From contig CAUJNA010003805.1 of NCBI GenBank assembly GCA_963377175.1, forward strand, positions 902,501 through 966,500: 64,000 nucleotides of DNA. Direction: 5' to 3'. Source of the stretch: Effrenium voratum (taxonomy: Eukaryota > Sar > Dinophyceae > Suessiales > Symbiodiniaceae). Positions 35,657 through 44,789 of the stretch are shown in pieces; position 1 is the first letter of the stretch; every line of letters begins with the position of its first letter. The notes under the pieces were generated by a model that was not told where the DNA came from, made no database searches, and saw only the letters and a program-made list of their open reading frames with translations. A program made the position numbers and the translations under genes.

Positions 35657-35674
35657 ACTTGATCCCTCAAATGG

Positions 35675-37100
35675 GCTGTTGACATGACAAAAGCTTTGAA
35701 TTGGCATGAGTCACACCAGGACCTCCAAAAGCGAGACCTCCACTTGATCCACTAGCATCTAGCAACTAAGCACCTAGTGAGCTTCTACTCGCATCTGTGC
35801 TTCTAGTCAGCAAAAAATGTTTAGTGATGTTTTTGTTTGAGCACCTAGATCTGAGTCAACCCCCAGCTTTGAACCTTGGAGCTTTGAACTCCAACTGGAG
35901 TCAGCTGGAAAAGGGGACCTTGGCCCGTTGATTTCAGAAGGTTGTACAGGTTGTACACTTCACTTTGTGCTTGCGGTCGGATGAGAGTTGAGGTGTCTGG
36001 TGTTTTGGGTTGAAGCTCAGCCCCCCTACTCTTTTTTGTGCGGTCTTCTTGTAGCCTCGGAAGCCGTTTTTAGCGCTTTTTGTTTGCAGTAGGGTTTGGT
36101 GGGGGGTCCTTCCCAAACCAAAGGAACCGCGTCCTTTTTGCTTTGGCCGCGGGAGGCATCGTTTAGCCTTGGTGGTACAGAGTCGAACATTTCCCCCACG
36201 ATCAACAAACCTCCCAATTCTCTTGCAAGCTTGGGCGCAAGGTTCAGGATGAAAGGAATCTCTGACCAAAAAGGGGTCCTTTCTGATTGATGGGTGGGGA
36301 TCTATTCATTGGTGGTTGTTCTCAGGATGATTGCCTACACACTGGAATGATCAAGGGAAGGCTATCAAGTGGTCAATGTGCCTGGTTGACAAGTCGCCTA
36401 GTTGAGATTCACATTCACCCCTGCATACAACCCACTCAGGCTACTCAGGGCACTCATCAACCGCTGTCACTAGTCATTCCCCGAGTTGATGGTCATCCAC
36501 AGGCGTGTTGTTCTTTTGTCCTGAGGTCCCAGACTGGGAGACTAGTTCTCCGAGTATTCTTGACCATAGGCGGTTGCATGATACGTGTGAGAAGCGTGTT
36601 CCTGCTGGCTGCCAGAGACTTACATTTATCAAGAAAGCTAGGTTGGCAAGCAAGGCTGGAGGCAGTTTTAAGCCAGTGCCATGGAGTCTAGCTTGCTTGA
36701 TCATTCGCTGCTGTACTTGCTTTGTCGCAGGACTATTTGTTTCATGTCGCGTTATGCTTTCGCCGGTTTGCAACCACTACCGTTTGCGTTTGCGCTGTAG
36801 CTGCCGGATCGCACCGCATACTAGGAGTTGAATCTGATGTTGTGCGATTCCTGCTGTGCTGGTTCTCAACAATCACGAGGTAATCGTCATGTCGATGCAG
36901 AGGAAAGCCAACACAGCGGAGGTGTAACAAGGCAACTACGTTTGGCCGCATGTGGAGGGGGCTTGCGATTAATCTGCCACTTGCAGGCCGAAATATGCCG
37001 GAGGAGGAGCAGCACTCTCGCCAGATCTGAATGCTTAAACAAGGGGCCCTAAAGATATCTAAAGATGGTAATACTTTTTTGCAAACCCAAAAGAGGGTAC
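35675..37100. other. Stretch with no recognised gene
   Basis: Short frames only. A local repeat of the type GCACCTAG/AGCAACTAAGC lies at about 35755-35850. The long minus frame that enters from 38247 belongs to the CA array. Confidence 0.45.
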
Positions 37101-37104
37101 CCTC

Positions 37105-38248
37105 AAAACACACACACACACACAGACACACACACACAGACACACACACAGACACACACACAGACACACACAGAGACACACACAGAAACACACACACACG
37201 CACACACACACACACACACGCAGACACACACACACACAGACACACACACAGACACACGCAGACACACACACACACAGACACACACACAGACAGACACACA
37301 GACCACACACACACAGAGACACGCACACACAGACACACACACACACACAGGCACACACAGGCACACACACAGACACACACAGACACACACCCACACAGAC
37401 ACACACACACAGACACACAAACGGACACACACAGATACACACACACACAGTCACACACACACAGACACACAAACACAGACACACACACACACAGAGACAC
37501 ACACACACAGAGACACACACACACGGACACACACAGAGACACGCACAGAGACACACACACACACACAGACACACACACAGACACACACAGACACACACAG
37601 ACACACACAGACACACACACAGACACACACACACAGACACACACACACACACACAGACACACACACACAGACACACACACACAGACCCACACAGACACAC
37701 ACACACAGACACACACACACAGACGCACACACACAGACACACACACGCACAGACACGCACACACACAGACACACACACACACACACACAGACACACACAC
37801 ATAGACACGCACACACACACACACACAGACACCAGACACACACACAGACACACACGCAGACACACACAGACACACAGAGACACACACACAGACACACAGA
37901 CACGCACAGACACACACAGAGACCGACAGAGACAGGCAGAGACAGACAGAGACAGACAGAGACAGACAGAGACAGACAGAGACAGACAGAGACACACAGA
38001 GACAGACAGAGACAGACAGAGACAGACAGAGGCAGACAGAGACAGACAGAGACAGACAGAGACAGACAGAGACAGACAGAGACAGACAGAGACAGACAGA
38101 GACAGACAGAGACAGACAGAGACAGACACACAGGCACACACGCACACAGGCACACACGAACACGCGCACACGCGCACAAGCGCACACGCGCAAACGCACG
38201 CACACGCGCACGCGCACGCGCACCAACACACACACACACACACACACA
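37105..38248. repeat. 1.1-kb CA/CAGACA array
   Basis: CACACA runs interrupted by CAGACACA give way at about 37920-38130 to a purer GACAGACAGA hexamer-like section, then to CACGCGCA at about 38160-38225 and a final pure CA run. All frames are open in parts (for example a 501-codon minus Cys/Val frame), purely because the period lacks stop codons. The array abuts terminal-repeat element A without a gap. Confidence 0.98.
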
Positions 38249-38606
38249 CTTCGACTCCAGATGGAGGGTGCTAATCTTTCGAGTACAACTGGTCAGTCTT
38301 GGCTTGGATAAGGTTCTTCATGAATAAGTTTCGGCTCACAGTCACTTGGCTTCCGTCTAGCAGCGAACACGTTACCCGAAAGAACAAGAAGCACAAACAG
38401 CGCCGCAACCAAGGGGGCCAAAAAGGACTTTCAGAATCACGGCATCACGGAAATGCAGGTACGCCGGAGTGGCCAACTCCGGTATCCCGTCTTGCTGCCT
38501 AGCTTTGTTAGACCAGGTCAGCAGCAAGACGCCTGGTCCCCCTGCGGTAATAGTGAAAGCCTGATGTTGGTGGCAGGGTATTCTGCCACTCCGCACACAC
38601 ACACAC
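38249..38606 (-). repeat. Terminal direct repeat A1
   Basis: It runs from CTTCGACTCCAGATGGAGGG to CCACTCCGCACACACACACA. It differs from A2 at only a few visible positions (TCAGTCTTGG against TCAGTCTCGG; CCTGGTCCCC against CCTGGCCCCC; CA-run length), which indicates recent origin or ongoing homogenisation. It carries the folded segment at 38453-38593. Confidence 0.95.
38453..38593 (-). ncRNA. Candidate structured RNA in A1
   Basis: Minus-strand helices: GTGGCAG and CTGCCAC around the loop AATACC; GCAGG with CCTGC as an outer stem; GACCAGG (from 38538 down to 38532) with CCTGGTC (38517-38511); CGTCTTGCTGC (38531-38521) with GCAGCAAGACG (38498-38488), interlocked with the previous helix; and CCGGAGT-TGGCC-ACTCCGG. 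The segment TAACAAAGCT (38510-38501) separates the last strands of the interlocked pair. Element B has the same layout with different bases. Confidence 0.6.
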
Positions 38607-39007
38607 GCCCCTCAAAGAGGGGCGAGTACCACTTTTTCGTGGGGAGAAAAAACACGCGCCCCAAAACTGGGCGAAGACCCCAACAGAAAACAATCGGAGC
38701 AAGGGAGCCCAAAAGAAACAGAAAGGCCCCAGGTTGGGTCACCGCGGGCAAAACCCCAAACAAGAAACAAGAACAACGGGGAAGCCAGGTTTCGGGCCTC
38801 CGACGGTCTCCGAGGGCAACAACCCCAAACGGCGCAAAAACGACCTAGACCTTGTAGACGAAAGGGACCGCGAAGGCATAGAGGCAGAAGAGGAACAGGC
38901 CATCCCTAACCGGGCGAACAGGAAGTACAAGAGATAGCCCAGAGAGGGAAAGAAAAAGAAAAGAAAGAAAGGAAAGGGACGAAAGAGAGAAAGAAAGAGA
39001 GAGAGAG

Positions 39008-39050
<43 letters not shown>

Positions 39051-39782
39051 AAAGCGTATTTAGGGCGTCGCAACCGCCCGGGGGGAAAAAGAAAGGAGCA
39101 GGGTGCGTATTTAGGGCGCCGCATCCCGCCCGGGAAGAAGGAACAAGAAGCAGAAGGCAAGGAGACAAAAAGGAGAAAAGAAGGAAGAAGGAAGAAGGAA
39201 GAGGAAGAGGGAAGTAGTAGTATGCGTTTTTAGGGCGACGCATCCCGCCCAGACAGGAACAGAGGATGAAGACCAAGGCTCGCGGAGGAAGACGTCGAAT
39301 CCCACGCAGGGGCCACGAGGACGGACACGAAGTAGCAACGGAAGGGGAAGAAGACGTCAAGCCAAACTACGTGAGGAAGAAGAGGGGTAGGAACAGGAAG
39401 ACAGTCACGAAGACGAAGACGAGGAAAAAGGTGAACAACGCGAGGACAACCAGGCCATCCCTAAGCGGGCGAACAGGAGGGGGACGAACGCGCGGGTCAC
39501 GAAAGGCAGCAAAAAGAGAACGGGATGAAGGAGAAGCCATCCCTAGGCGGGCGAAGAACCAGAAGACGGGCACGCGGATGGAGAAGGCGAGAAGAAAGAA
39601 CGTAGGGTGAGACGTAGCTATGATCTGACGGCTGTCTTCCCTTTAGTGAAACCTCGTTCCTGATTAAATCTGAAATTCCGCTGTTCTATGATAAGCACGT
39701 TGAGGTCAAATTTTCCGACAGAGCCGGCCCGGGGTCACACGATGGGTACACCCGAGGATTCCCCACGAATGGGGTGTACACA
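38607..39782 (-). other. Interior of element A, short repeated modules
   Basis: On the plus strand it is purine-rich with a GA microsatellite (about 38990-39050). The module CGTATTTAGGGCGTCGCA or variants occurs three times (near 39056, 39106 and 39221), each beside CCGCCCGG or TCCCGCCC that can pair within it. A second module, CCATCCCTAA(C/G)CGGGCGAA, occurs near 38899, 39449 and 39537. Coding capacity is fragmented across frames and differs from element B, so a protein is unlikely. Confidence 0.6.
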
Positions 39783-40144
39783 CTTCGACTCCAGATGGAG
39801 GGTGCTAATCTTTCGAGTACAACTGGTCAGTCTCGGCTTGGATAAGGTTCTTCATGAATAAGTTTCGGCTCACAGTCACTTGGCTTCCGTCTAGCAGCGA
39901 ACACGTTACCCGAAAGAACAAGAAGCACAAACAGCGCCGCAACCAAGGGGGCCAAAAAGGACTTTCAGAATCACGGCATCACGGAAATGCAGGTACGCCG
40001 GAGTGGCCAACTCCGGTATCCCGTCTTGCTGCCTAGCTTTGTTAGACCAGGTCAGCAGCAAGACGCCTGGCCCCCCTGCGGTAATAGTGAAAGCCTGATG
40101 TTGGTGGCAGGGTATTCTGCCACTCCGCACACACACACACACAC
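39783..40144 (-). repeat. Terminal direct repeat A2
   Basis: It is nearly identical to A1 and followed by a short CA run, then unrelated sequence (GCATTTCGTC). The folded segment is at 39987-40127. Confidence 0.95.
39987..40127 (-). ncRNA. Candidate structured RNA in A2
   Basis: The helices are the same as in A1. The one visible change, CCTGGTCC to CCTGGCCC, turns one A-U pair of the GACCAGG/CCTGGTC helix into A-C, so this copy may fold slightly less well. Confidence 0.55.
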
Positions 40145-41360
40145 GCATTTCGTCTTGGGTCACTGCCATGAAAGCAAGTCAACATATTCAGGTACAATGG
40201 AACTGCTCGACGATGGCTTAGCTGTCATTCATATCCTGGATGTTCTTTGGTGGTCGTGTGGACTGTGCTTGGAGCTCGCCAACTCATGGTTCCCCGTTCA
40301 AAGGGACTATTCAACCGGGAGTTTTTAAATCACGCAAGTAAGACCGACTGGAGATTTGCAATTATCAGAATATAAAATGGTCTTGCGCCAACCCGTGGAG
40401 CACGCAAGCTGATGTGAGACCAAGCATGGAACAAATCGAATTCTGAAAGAGCCAACATAAACAAACCAATGTGAGTATCGATTCGGTGACCCGAACAGAG
40501 AGCAATTCACTTGCGGTTTGCTTTTGGTCCAAGCTGTCGGCCCTTTTGATTGGTTTGAAGCCCTGGTTCTTGTAGAAGGTGCGTGGGAAACTTCTCCTGA
40601 GCCACAAGCCCAATCCAACCAGCCAATTTGAGGGAAGCCGAAGCTGGTTGCTAAGCGTTTGCGCGCGTTTGTGCTGCGCACGGGATGCTGCCAGGAGGAG
40701 CGGCCAGAAGATTTTGTTGGCTTAGAGATCCCAGATCGACGCATCGTTCAGGTCGGGCTGAGATGGGGGTGGATGGGGGCTTTACAGGCAACACCAAAAG
40801 GGAAACTCAGGGGACGATTTTTTTGGACTAATCCAAGATAGACTCAATCCCAGGGGGTTTCCCATTGGGCATCAACCACAGCCTGGGTTTCAGTCTATCA
40901 TGGGCTAGTCAGAAAGTGGAACACTGAAAAGGGCGAAGTGGGAGTTCCGGAAAAACACAGTCCGGCGGAACCATGTCAGAGCTCCCTTTAGGGATTCCTT
41001 ACTTGAGATGGCGACTCAGCATGTGAGGAATCGGAGTTTGCCAATAAAGCGCCAGACAACTGATATTAGTTGGTCCGCGCCATTCTTGTTGGATGCTTGG
41101 AGAGTCAGAGCTCGCCATTGAGCTGTTTCGTGTTTCAGCGAGTTGTCCGATCCCTTAGCTCAGGGACTTGTGGCATTTGGCGTGTCGAAGGCTTGGGGAA
41201 TGGTCCCTTAGGCGGTCCTGGGATTCGTTAAATTGTCGGTACCGCACGCAGTCCCCAAGAGCCCTAGAGCGAGGAGTCTGAGAGTCTCATGCTGACGGCA
41301 CCTAGGACTGAACATGTACTTGAAGCTACTCCATGTCGATCGGTGGGGGGGGACATAGGA
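40145..41360. other. Stretch with no recognised gene
   Basis: No supported coding region. It includes a MITE-like element listed separately. Confidence 0.45.
40808..40926. mobile_element. Possible diverged hAT-like MITE
   Basis: CAGGGGACG and TTTGGACTA at the left are roughly matched in inverse by GGGCTAGTCAGAAAG and GGAACACTG at the right. The interior has CAATCCCAGGG opposite CCTGGGTTTC, like the element at 26663. No target-site duplication was found. Confidence 0.5.
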
Positions 41361-41363
41361 AGT

Positions 41364-41398
41364 ACTCTCTCTCTGTCTCTCTCTCTCTCTCTCTCTCA
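41364..41398. repeat. (CT)n tract serving as a splice-acceptor tract
   Basis: CTCTCTGTCTCTCTCTCTCT ends in CTCTCAG directly before the exon at 41400. A microsatellite therefore seems to act as the polypyrimidine tract of a 3' splice site. Confidence 0.75.
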
Positions 41399-41399
41399 G

Positions 41400-41468
41400 G
41401 AGGGCGTGTATCGCTACGAGCGCCACCCGGCCTTCCTGGGCGCGATGCTTTGGGGCCTTGGCATCCAG
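41400..41468 (+). CDS. Exon of isoprenylcysteine methyltransferase-like protein
   Basis: The segment encodes 23 residues including GVYRYERHPAFLGAMLWG. This closely resembles the hallmark (G-x-Y-x-x-x-R-H-P-x-Y/F-x-G) of the isoprenylcysteine carboxyl methyltransferase / phospholipid methyltransferase superfamily, integral membrane enzymes that use S-adenosylmethionine; the R-H-P residues belong to the cofactor-binding region. The boundaries look good: a CT tract ending in CAG before it and a GC-type donor (CAG|GCGAGA) after it. Phase is zero at both ends. Other exons of the gene were not found with confidence; 43140 and 44643 downstream are candidates on the same strand. This is a family-level call from one motif, so whether the substrate is protein, lipid or another isoprenoid cannot be told. 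Confidence 0.6.
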
Positions 41469-43139
41469 GCGAGAGCGCGAAGACGGAGGTCGGAAAAGCA
41501 TTTGATTCATGGTTTGCCTTTTCCTCTGTTTGTGGATAGACAAGCAGCCCCCCTGGTAGTGTAGACCCTTGTTAAGGGAGACTGTTCATTTCAGTGGAAA
41601 AGGCAAACCCAGTAGTTGACTGGTTTTGGAGAAGGTCAAACCTATTTGGGGGATCCTGAATCCTGAACAATTGGTCAGAGATCCCTTCCCGGTTCTGGCA
41701 CATTCCCACTTCCACGCATTTTGAAGAGGGCTAGCACTGTTTGCTTGTAGTTTTCTGAGTTGCAGGCAGTTTTTTTTTGACGCATATCTCAGTTCGGCCC
41801 CATGCTTCAAGTGCACAACCAAACCAATCAGGAAGCTTGCTACAAACAGGCAGGTTCCGAACCTTTCGACACAGTGCCTGGCGTGGAATTCGAATCAAGC
41901 TCAGTTTGTGTGCGTGTGGGTTTTGCCCGACGTGATCCGGGCAACCATTCGGAAGATTCCTGCATGTTGACGAATAGCATGGGGACACCAAGGTTTTGAG
42001 CTTAAAAATCCGTCGTGGATTGATTGGTGGCCGCCCCGTTTACGCAGGCAGTTGAGAAGGCAGCAATGCAACTACTGATTGCTCATGTTGGTTCACAAGT
42101 TGCTTTAGAGGTTGGCTTTCTTTCAGGAGCCATGCCCCATCCAGTAGCAACACATATTTGCGCAGAGGACATCGCCGAGGCTTTTGGCAGGAGCGAGAGA
42201 CGGTCAATACGCATCATCTAATGAGGGGGGGAATCTGGTGCCCTCATCACCACAGGTCCACTGGCCAAAGTAAATGGCAGTGCTCACAAGATTGCTATGT
42301 CAGCTGCCCCAACAGCTTGATGCAGCTCATGCCGAGTGTGTGCGAGAAGTCAACGAAATCCGCAGCAGCCTATCAGTGATCAGCATCCATGAGCCACTCA
42401 CTGTTTCGGTTCTATTGGTTCCCCCCTCTCAACGGCCGCTGGGATTTGTTTGCACCCTAAAAACCGAACAAATCGGCAAGTGTTCAACATACCCTCGCTC
42501 GGGTCATTTAGCGCAGATCTCTTCTGGGTGAAGAAAAGCTGCGCAGATCGCCCTTTGCAACCCCATTATGATGGTGGTCGTGGGCTTCGTTCTGTGGGCT
42601 TCATTGCTTTACGTCGCCCTGGAGGCCGGGCAGAATGAATGCCAGATCCAGCCAGCCAATCAAAGAACGTGACAAATGAGGTCGGCGACCCAAAAGCTGC
42701 CATCACCGACTGGCGGATTCACTTAACGAGAGTGCCAACTTGTCCTATACACTGGCATGGGGGAAACTATGCTTTTCATCCCTCTCTCTTTTTGATAGGG
42801 TTTGGACAGGGAGAGGCTTTAAGTGGATCGGCATCGGACAGGGTGATGCGAAGCTGTTGAACCTTGGATCAGGTGTCAACACTCGCTGTTGCAATGCGCG
42901 ATGGTGCAACACTCGCTTATGTGCAAAGGAACCAAAGGGACTTGGTGCTCATGGTTTGTAAATTGGAGCCAAGCTGAGCAATGCTCAATATTCCGCTCAA
43001 GGGCCAAACGGGCCCCTCACTGATTACTGGGCGCCAGAAAGAAACGGTGTCGAAAACACGATTGCACCCTTCAATCAGTGTCATATTTCCCGCTTCTCAG
43101 CCCAAGGGCCCCGTTTTTGTTTGCATAGATCGAGTATAG
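41469..43139. other. Probable intron or intergenic stretch
   Basis: Mostly unrecognised. A plus frame near 42050-42200 reads AVEKAAMQLLIAHVGSQVAL after a GTTTACGCAG acceptor-like site and could be an exon, but no family is recognised. Confidence 0.3.
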
Positions 43140-43245
43140 GAAGAGCAAGAGCTCTACGACGAGTTCAAGGGCGGCAGCTTGGAAGCAAGGGGAAGACGCC
43201 ACGTTGCAGCCTTCTTCAAGTCATCGGGGCCGGAAAGACAAGCCC
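43140..43245 (+). CDS. Possible exon, unknown
   Basis: After an acceptor-like GAGTATAG, the frame reads EEQELYDEFKGGSLEARG and then HVAAFFKSSGPER, with ordinary soluble-protein composition. It lies on the same strand as the methyltransferase-like exon 1.7 kb upstream, so it could belong to the same gene, although that family's usual C-terminus is not evident. The donor site is not resolved. Confidence 0.3.
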
Positions 43246-44519
43246 ATTGGTTTGCCGCAGGCCGACCACATGTGCCATGTTTCAAGAACAGAAAAGGCAA
43301 CCCTTGCATTTGAGGGGTCAGCTCAACCACACCGGCCCATATATTATATATTGTCAGTGCATGCCATTCTGCAGGTCTTTTTGAGAGTGGCCCTGTTGTT
43401 CGAGAGCAGCAAATTATTTGCTCAGTTGCCAGGTATGCTATGCCATAAAAGGTATCAACACATAATATGTGTTTGAAAGGGTGGCAGGATTTGTTCTTTT
43501 GAAACAGGGCCTATGAACTTGCAGTTGAATTAAAAGCTCGAAGGTTTGTACTAGCTCAAGCTAGTCAGAATCGGTGTATCTATCCCTTTGGCCGAATGGT
43601 TATCCGCCGTAAATTACCTGATCCAAGCCGGAGTTTGATCACAGAAACCGAGCAATGTCGTTGTCCGGGGCCGATCGGCGCTGAGGCTACGCCAATTACG
43701 CTGCGCTGACCAGCTGTTGGATCCCGCTCTTCAACTCGTGGCTCGGAAAAGTGGAAGACCTCAGCCCCCTTTGAGGTTTTTGGTGTGGTCCCCAGGAGAA
43801 TCGTCCAACATCCTGAAAGGCCAGCTTTCAGTGGGAGGATCAGGGAGCTTGTTGAGACAAATTAAGGGTCTAATAAAGGGAGATCAATGCCTCGCTTGAG
43901 GCGAGGGTGCACTCGTCCTAGTTGCCCTCCACTTTGAGGTTTCTGGAAGATTCTGCCTTTCAGCGCGAGATGCAGGACAACTGCCGGGGCCTCGGATTGA
44001 AGGCATGACCATATTCCAGGAAGGGTCATTAGTCAGTTAACGTTGATTGGCTTCCACCCACTAGTCTGGAAACGAAGGGAACCTGGGAAACCATGTCCCT
44101 GATGAGAAGGGCCGGCTTGCATGCAGACTTTGAGCACAAAGACGCAAAACCAGCACCTCCGTCGTGTTGTGCTTCCTGAAAGCCTTAGGTGAAGATAATC
44201 CGGACCAGGTCCAGGAGGCGCTTGTTTGTGGGTGGTGACTTGGGCGTGAAGCTGTGAGCCACGGATGAAATGGTGGCGTCAGCATTTGACTAGGTTCTTG
44301 ACCAACTTTTTGGCATTCACCCTCAGGCAGGGTTCCCTGTGGCCGCGGCCATGACGGTCCCTTTCCTGGGTTCGACCGCTTTGAAGGCCCCTCGCAGGGC
44401 CAAAACGTTCCTGGCCCGGCCGGGCAACTGCCCACGTAGTCTTTTGGTGGATCATTAAGAGACCAGGACCAGTGTTTGGCTGCGTAGCTCGAAGCTTCTG
44501 GTGGGACTCGCTCATTTGG
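43246..44519. other. Stretch with no recognised gene
   Basis: Mixed sequence with short frames on both strands. No tRNA-like fold was found in the part around 43580-43690, which was checked because of its GC-rich short arms. Confidence 0.4.
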
Positions 44520-44625
44520 GTGTGGGTCAAAAATAGGTACCCAAAATGGAACGCTGGTAACTGGAACCAAGGACTAAAACCTGCGGTCCAATTCCTGGTG
44601 GCTTAAATTTGCCCCATACCCATTT
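44520..44625 (+). mobile_element. GTGGGTCAAAA introner-like element, copy 2
   Basis: GTGTGGGTCAAAAATAGGTA and CCCAAAATGGAAC are followed by GGACTAAAACCTGCGG and end in TTTGCCCCATACCCA. It is colinear with the element at 35539 over about 100 bp. It sits directly upstream of a CTTGCTCAG acceptor and an exon-like segment, as expected of intron sequence. Confidence 0.75.
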
Positions 44626-44642
44626 CTTCTTGCTCAGCTCAG

Positions 44643-44785
44643 ATCGCCGGATACACCAGAACGCAACGCCTGTGCCGGCAAAAGCCGAAGGAGACGGAGG
44701 AGGAGGACGAAATCGAGGACGACTGCCGCAGCTGGAAACTCAGCGGACACCTCGTGCATTCTGCTGCGGGTGCGGCCAGCTGTAA
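44643..44785 (+). CDS. Possible exon, acidic patch, unknown
   Basis: After TTCTTCTTGCTCAGCTCAG, the frame reads IAGYTRTQRLCRQKPKETEE, then an acidic run (EEDEIEDD) and CRSWKLSGHLVHSAAG. The composition and clear acceptor favour a real exon. No family is recognised and the donor is uncertain. Confidence 0.35.
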
Positions 44786-44789
44786 CGAG

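Larger units (their letters stand above)
38249..40144 (-). mobile_element. Terminal-repeat element A (retrozyme-like)
   Basis: Two nearly identical direct repeats (38249-38606 and 39783-40144) lie 1534 bp apart and enclose about 1.2 kb of purine-rich interior. On the minus strand, which matches the orientation of element B at 62127, the order is terminal repeat, hairpin CCCCATTCGTGGGG, pyrimidine-rich interior with short modules, conserved hairpin GCCCCTC-TTT-GAGGGGC, then (TG)n and the second terminal repeat. Both outer ends lie in CA runs. No reverse transcriptase, integrase or other ORF is visible, so it is non-autonomous. A retrozyme- or TRIM-like element is the best description; a rolling-circle or tandem-dimer origin is the alternative. 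Confidence 0.7.

Noticed and set aside
36742..38247. 501-, 420- and 396-codon frames over the CA array
   Set aside because: They are Cys/Val or His/Thr repeats created by a stop-free dinucleotide period.
43580..43690. Possible tRNA-like gene
   Set aside because: No acceptor stem, TTC arm or anticodon arm could be assembled.
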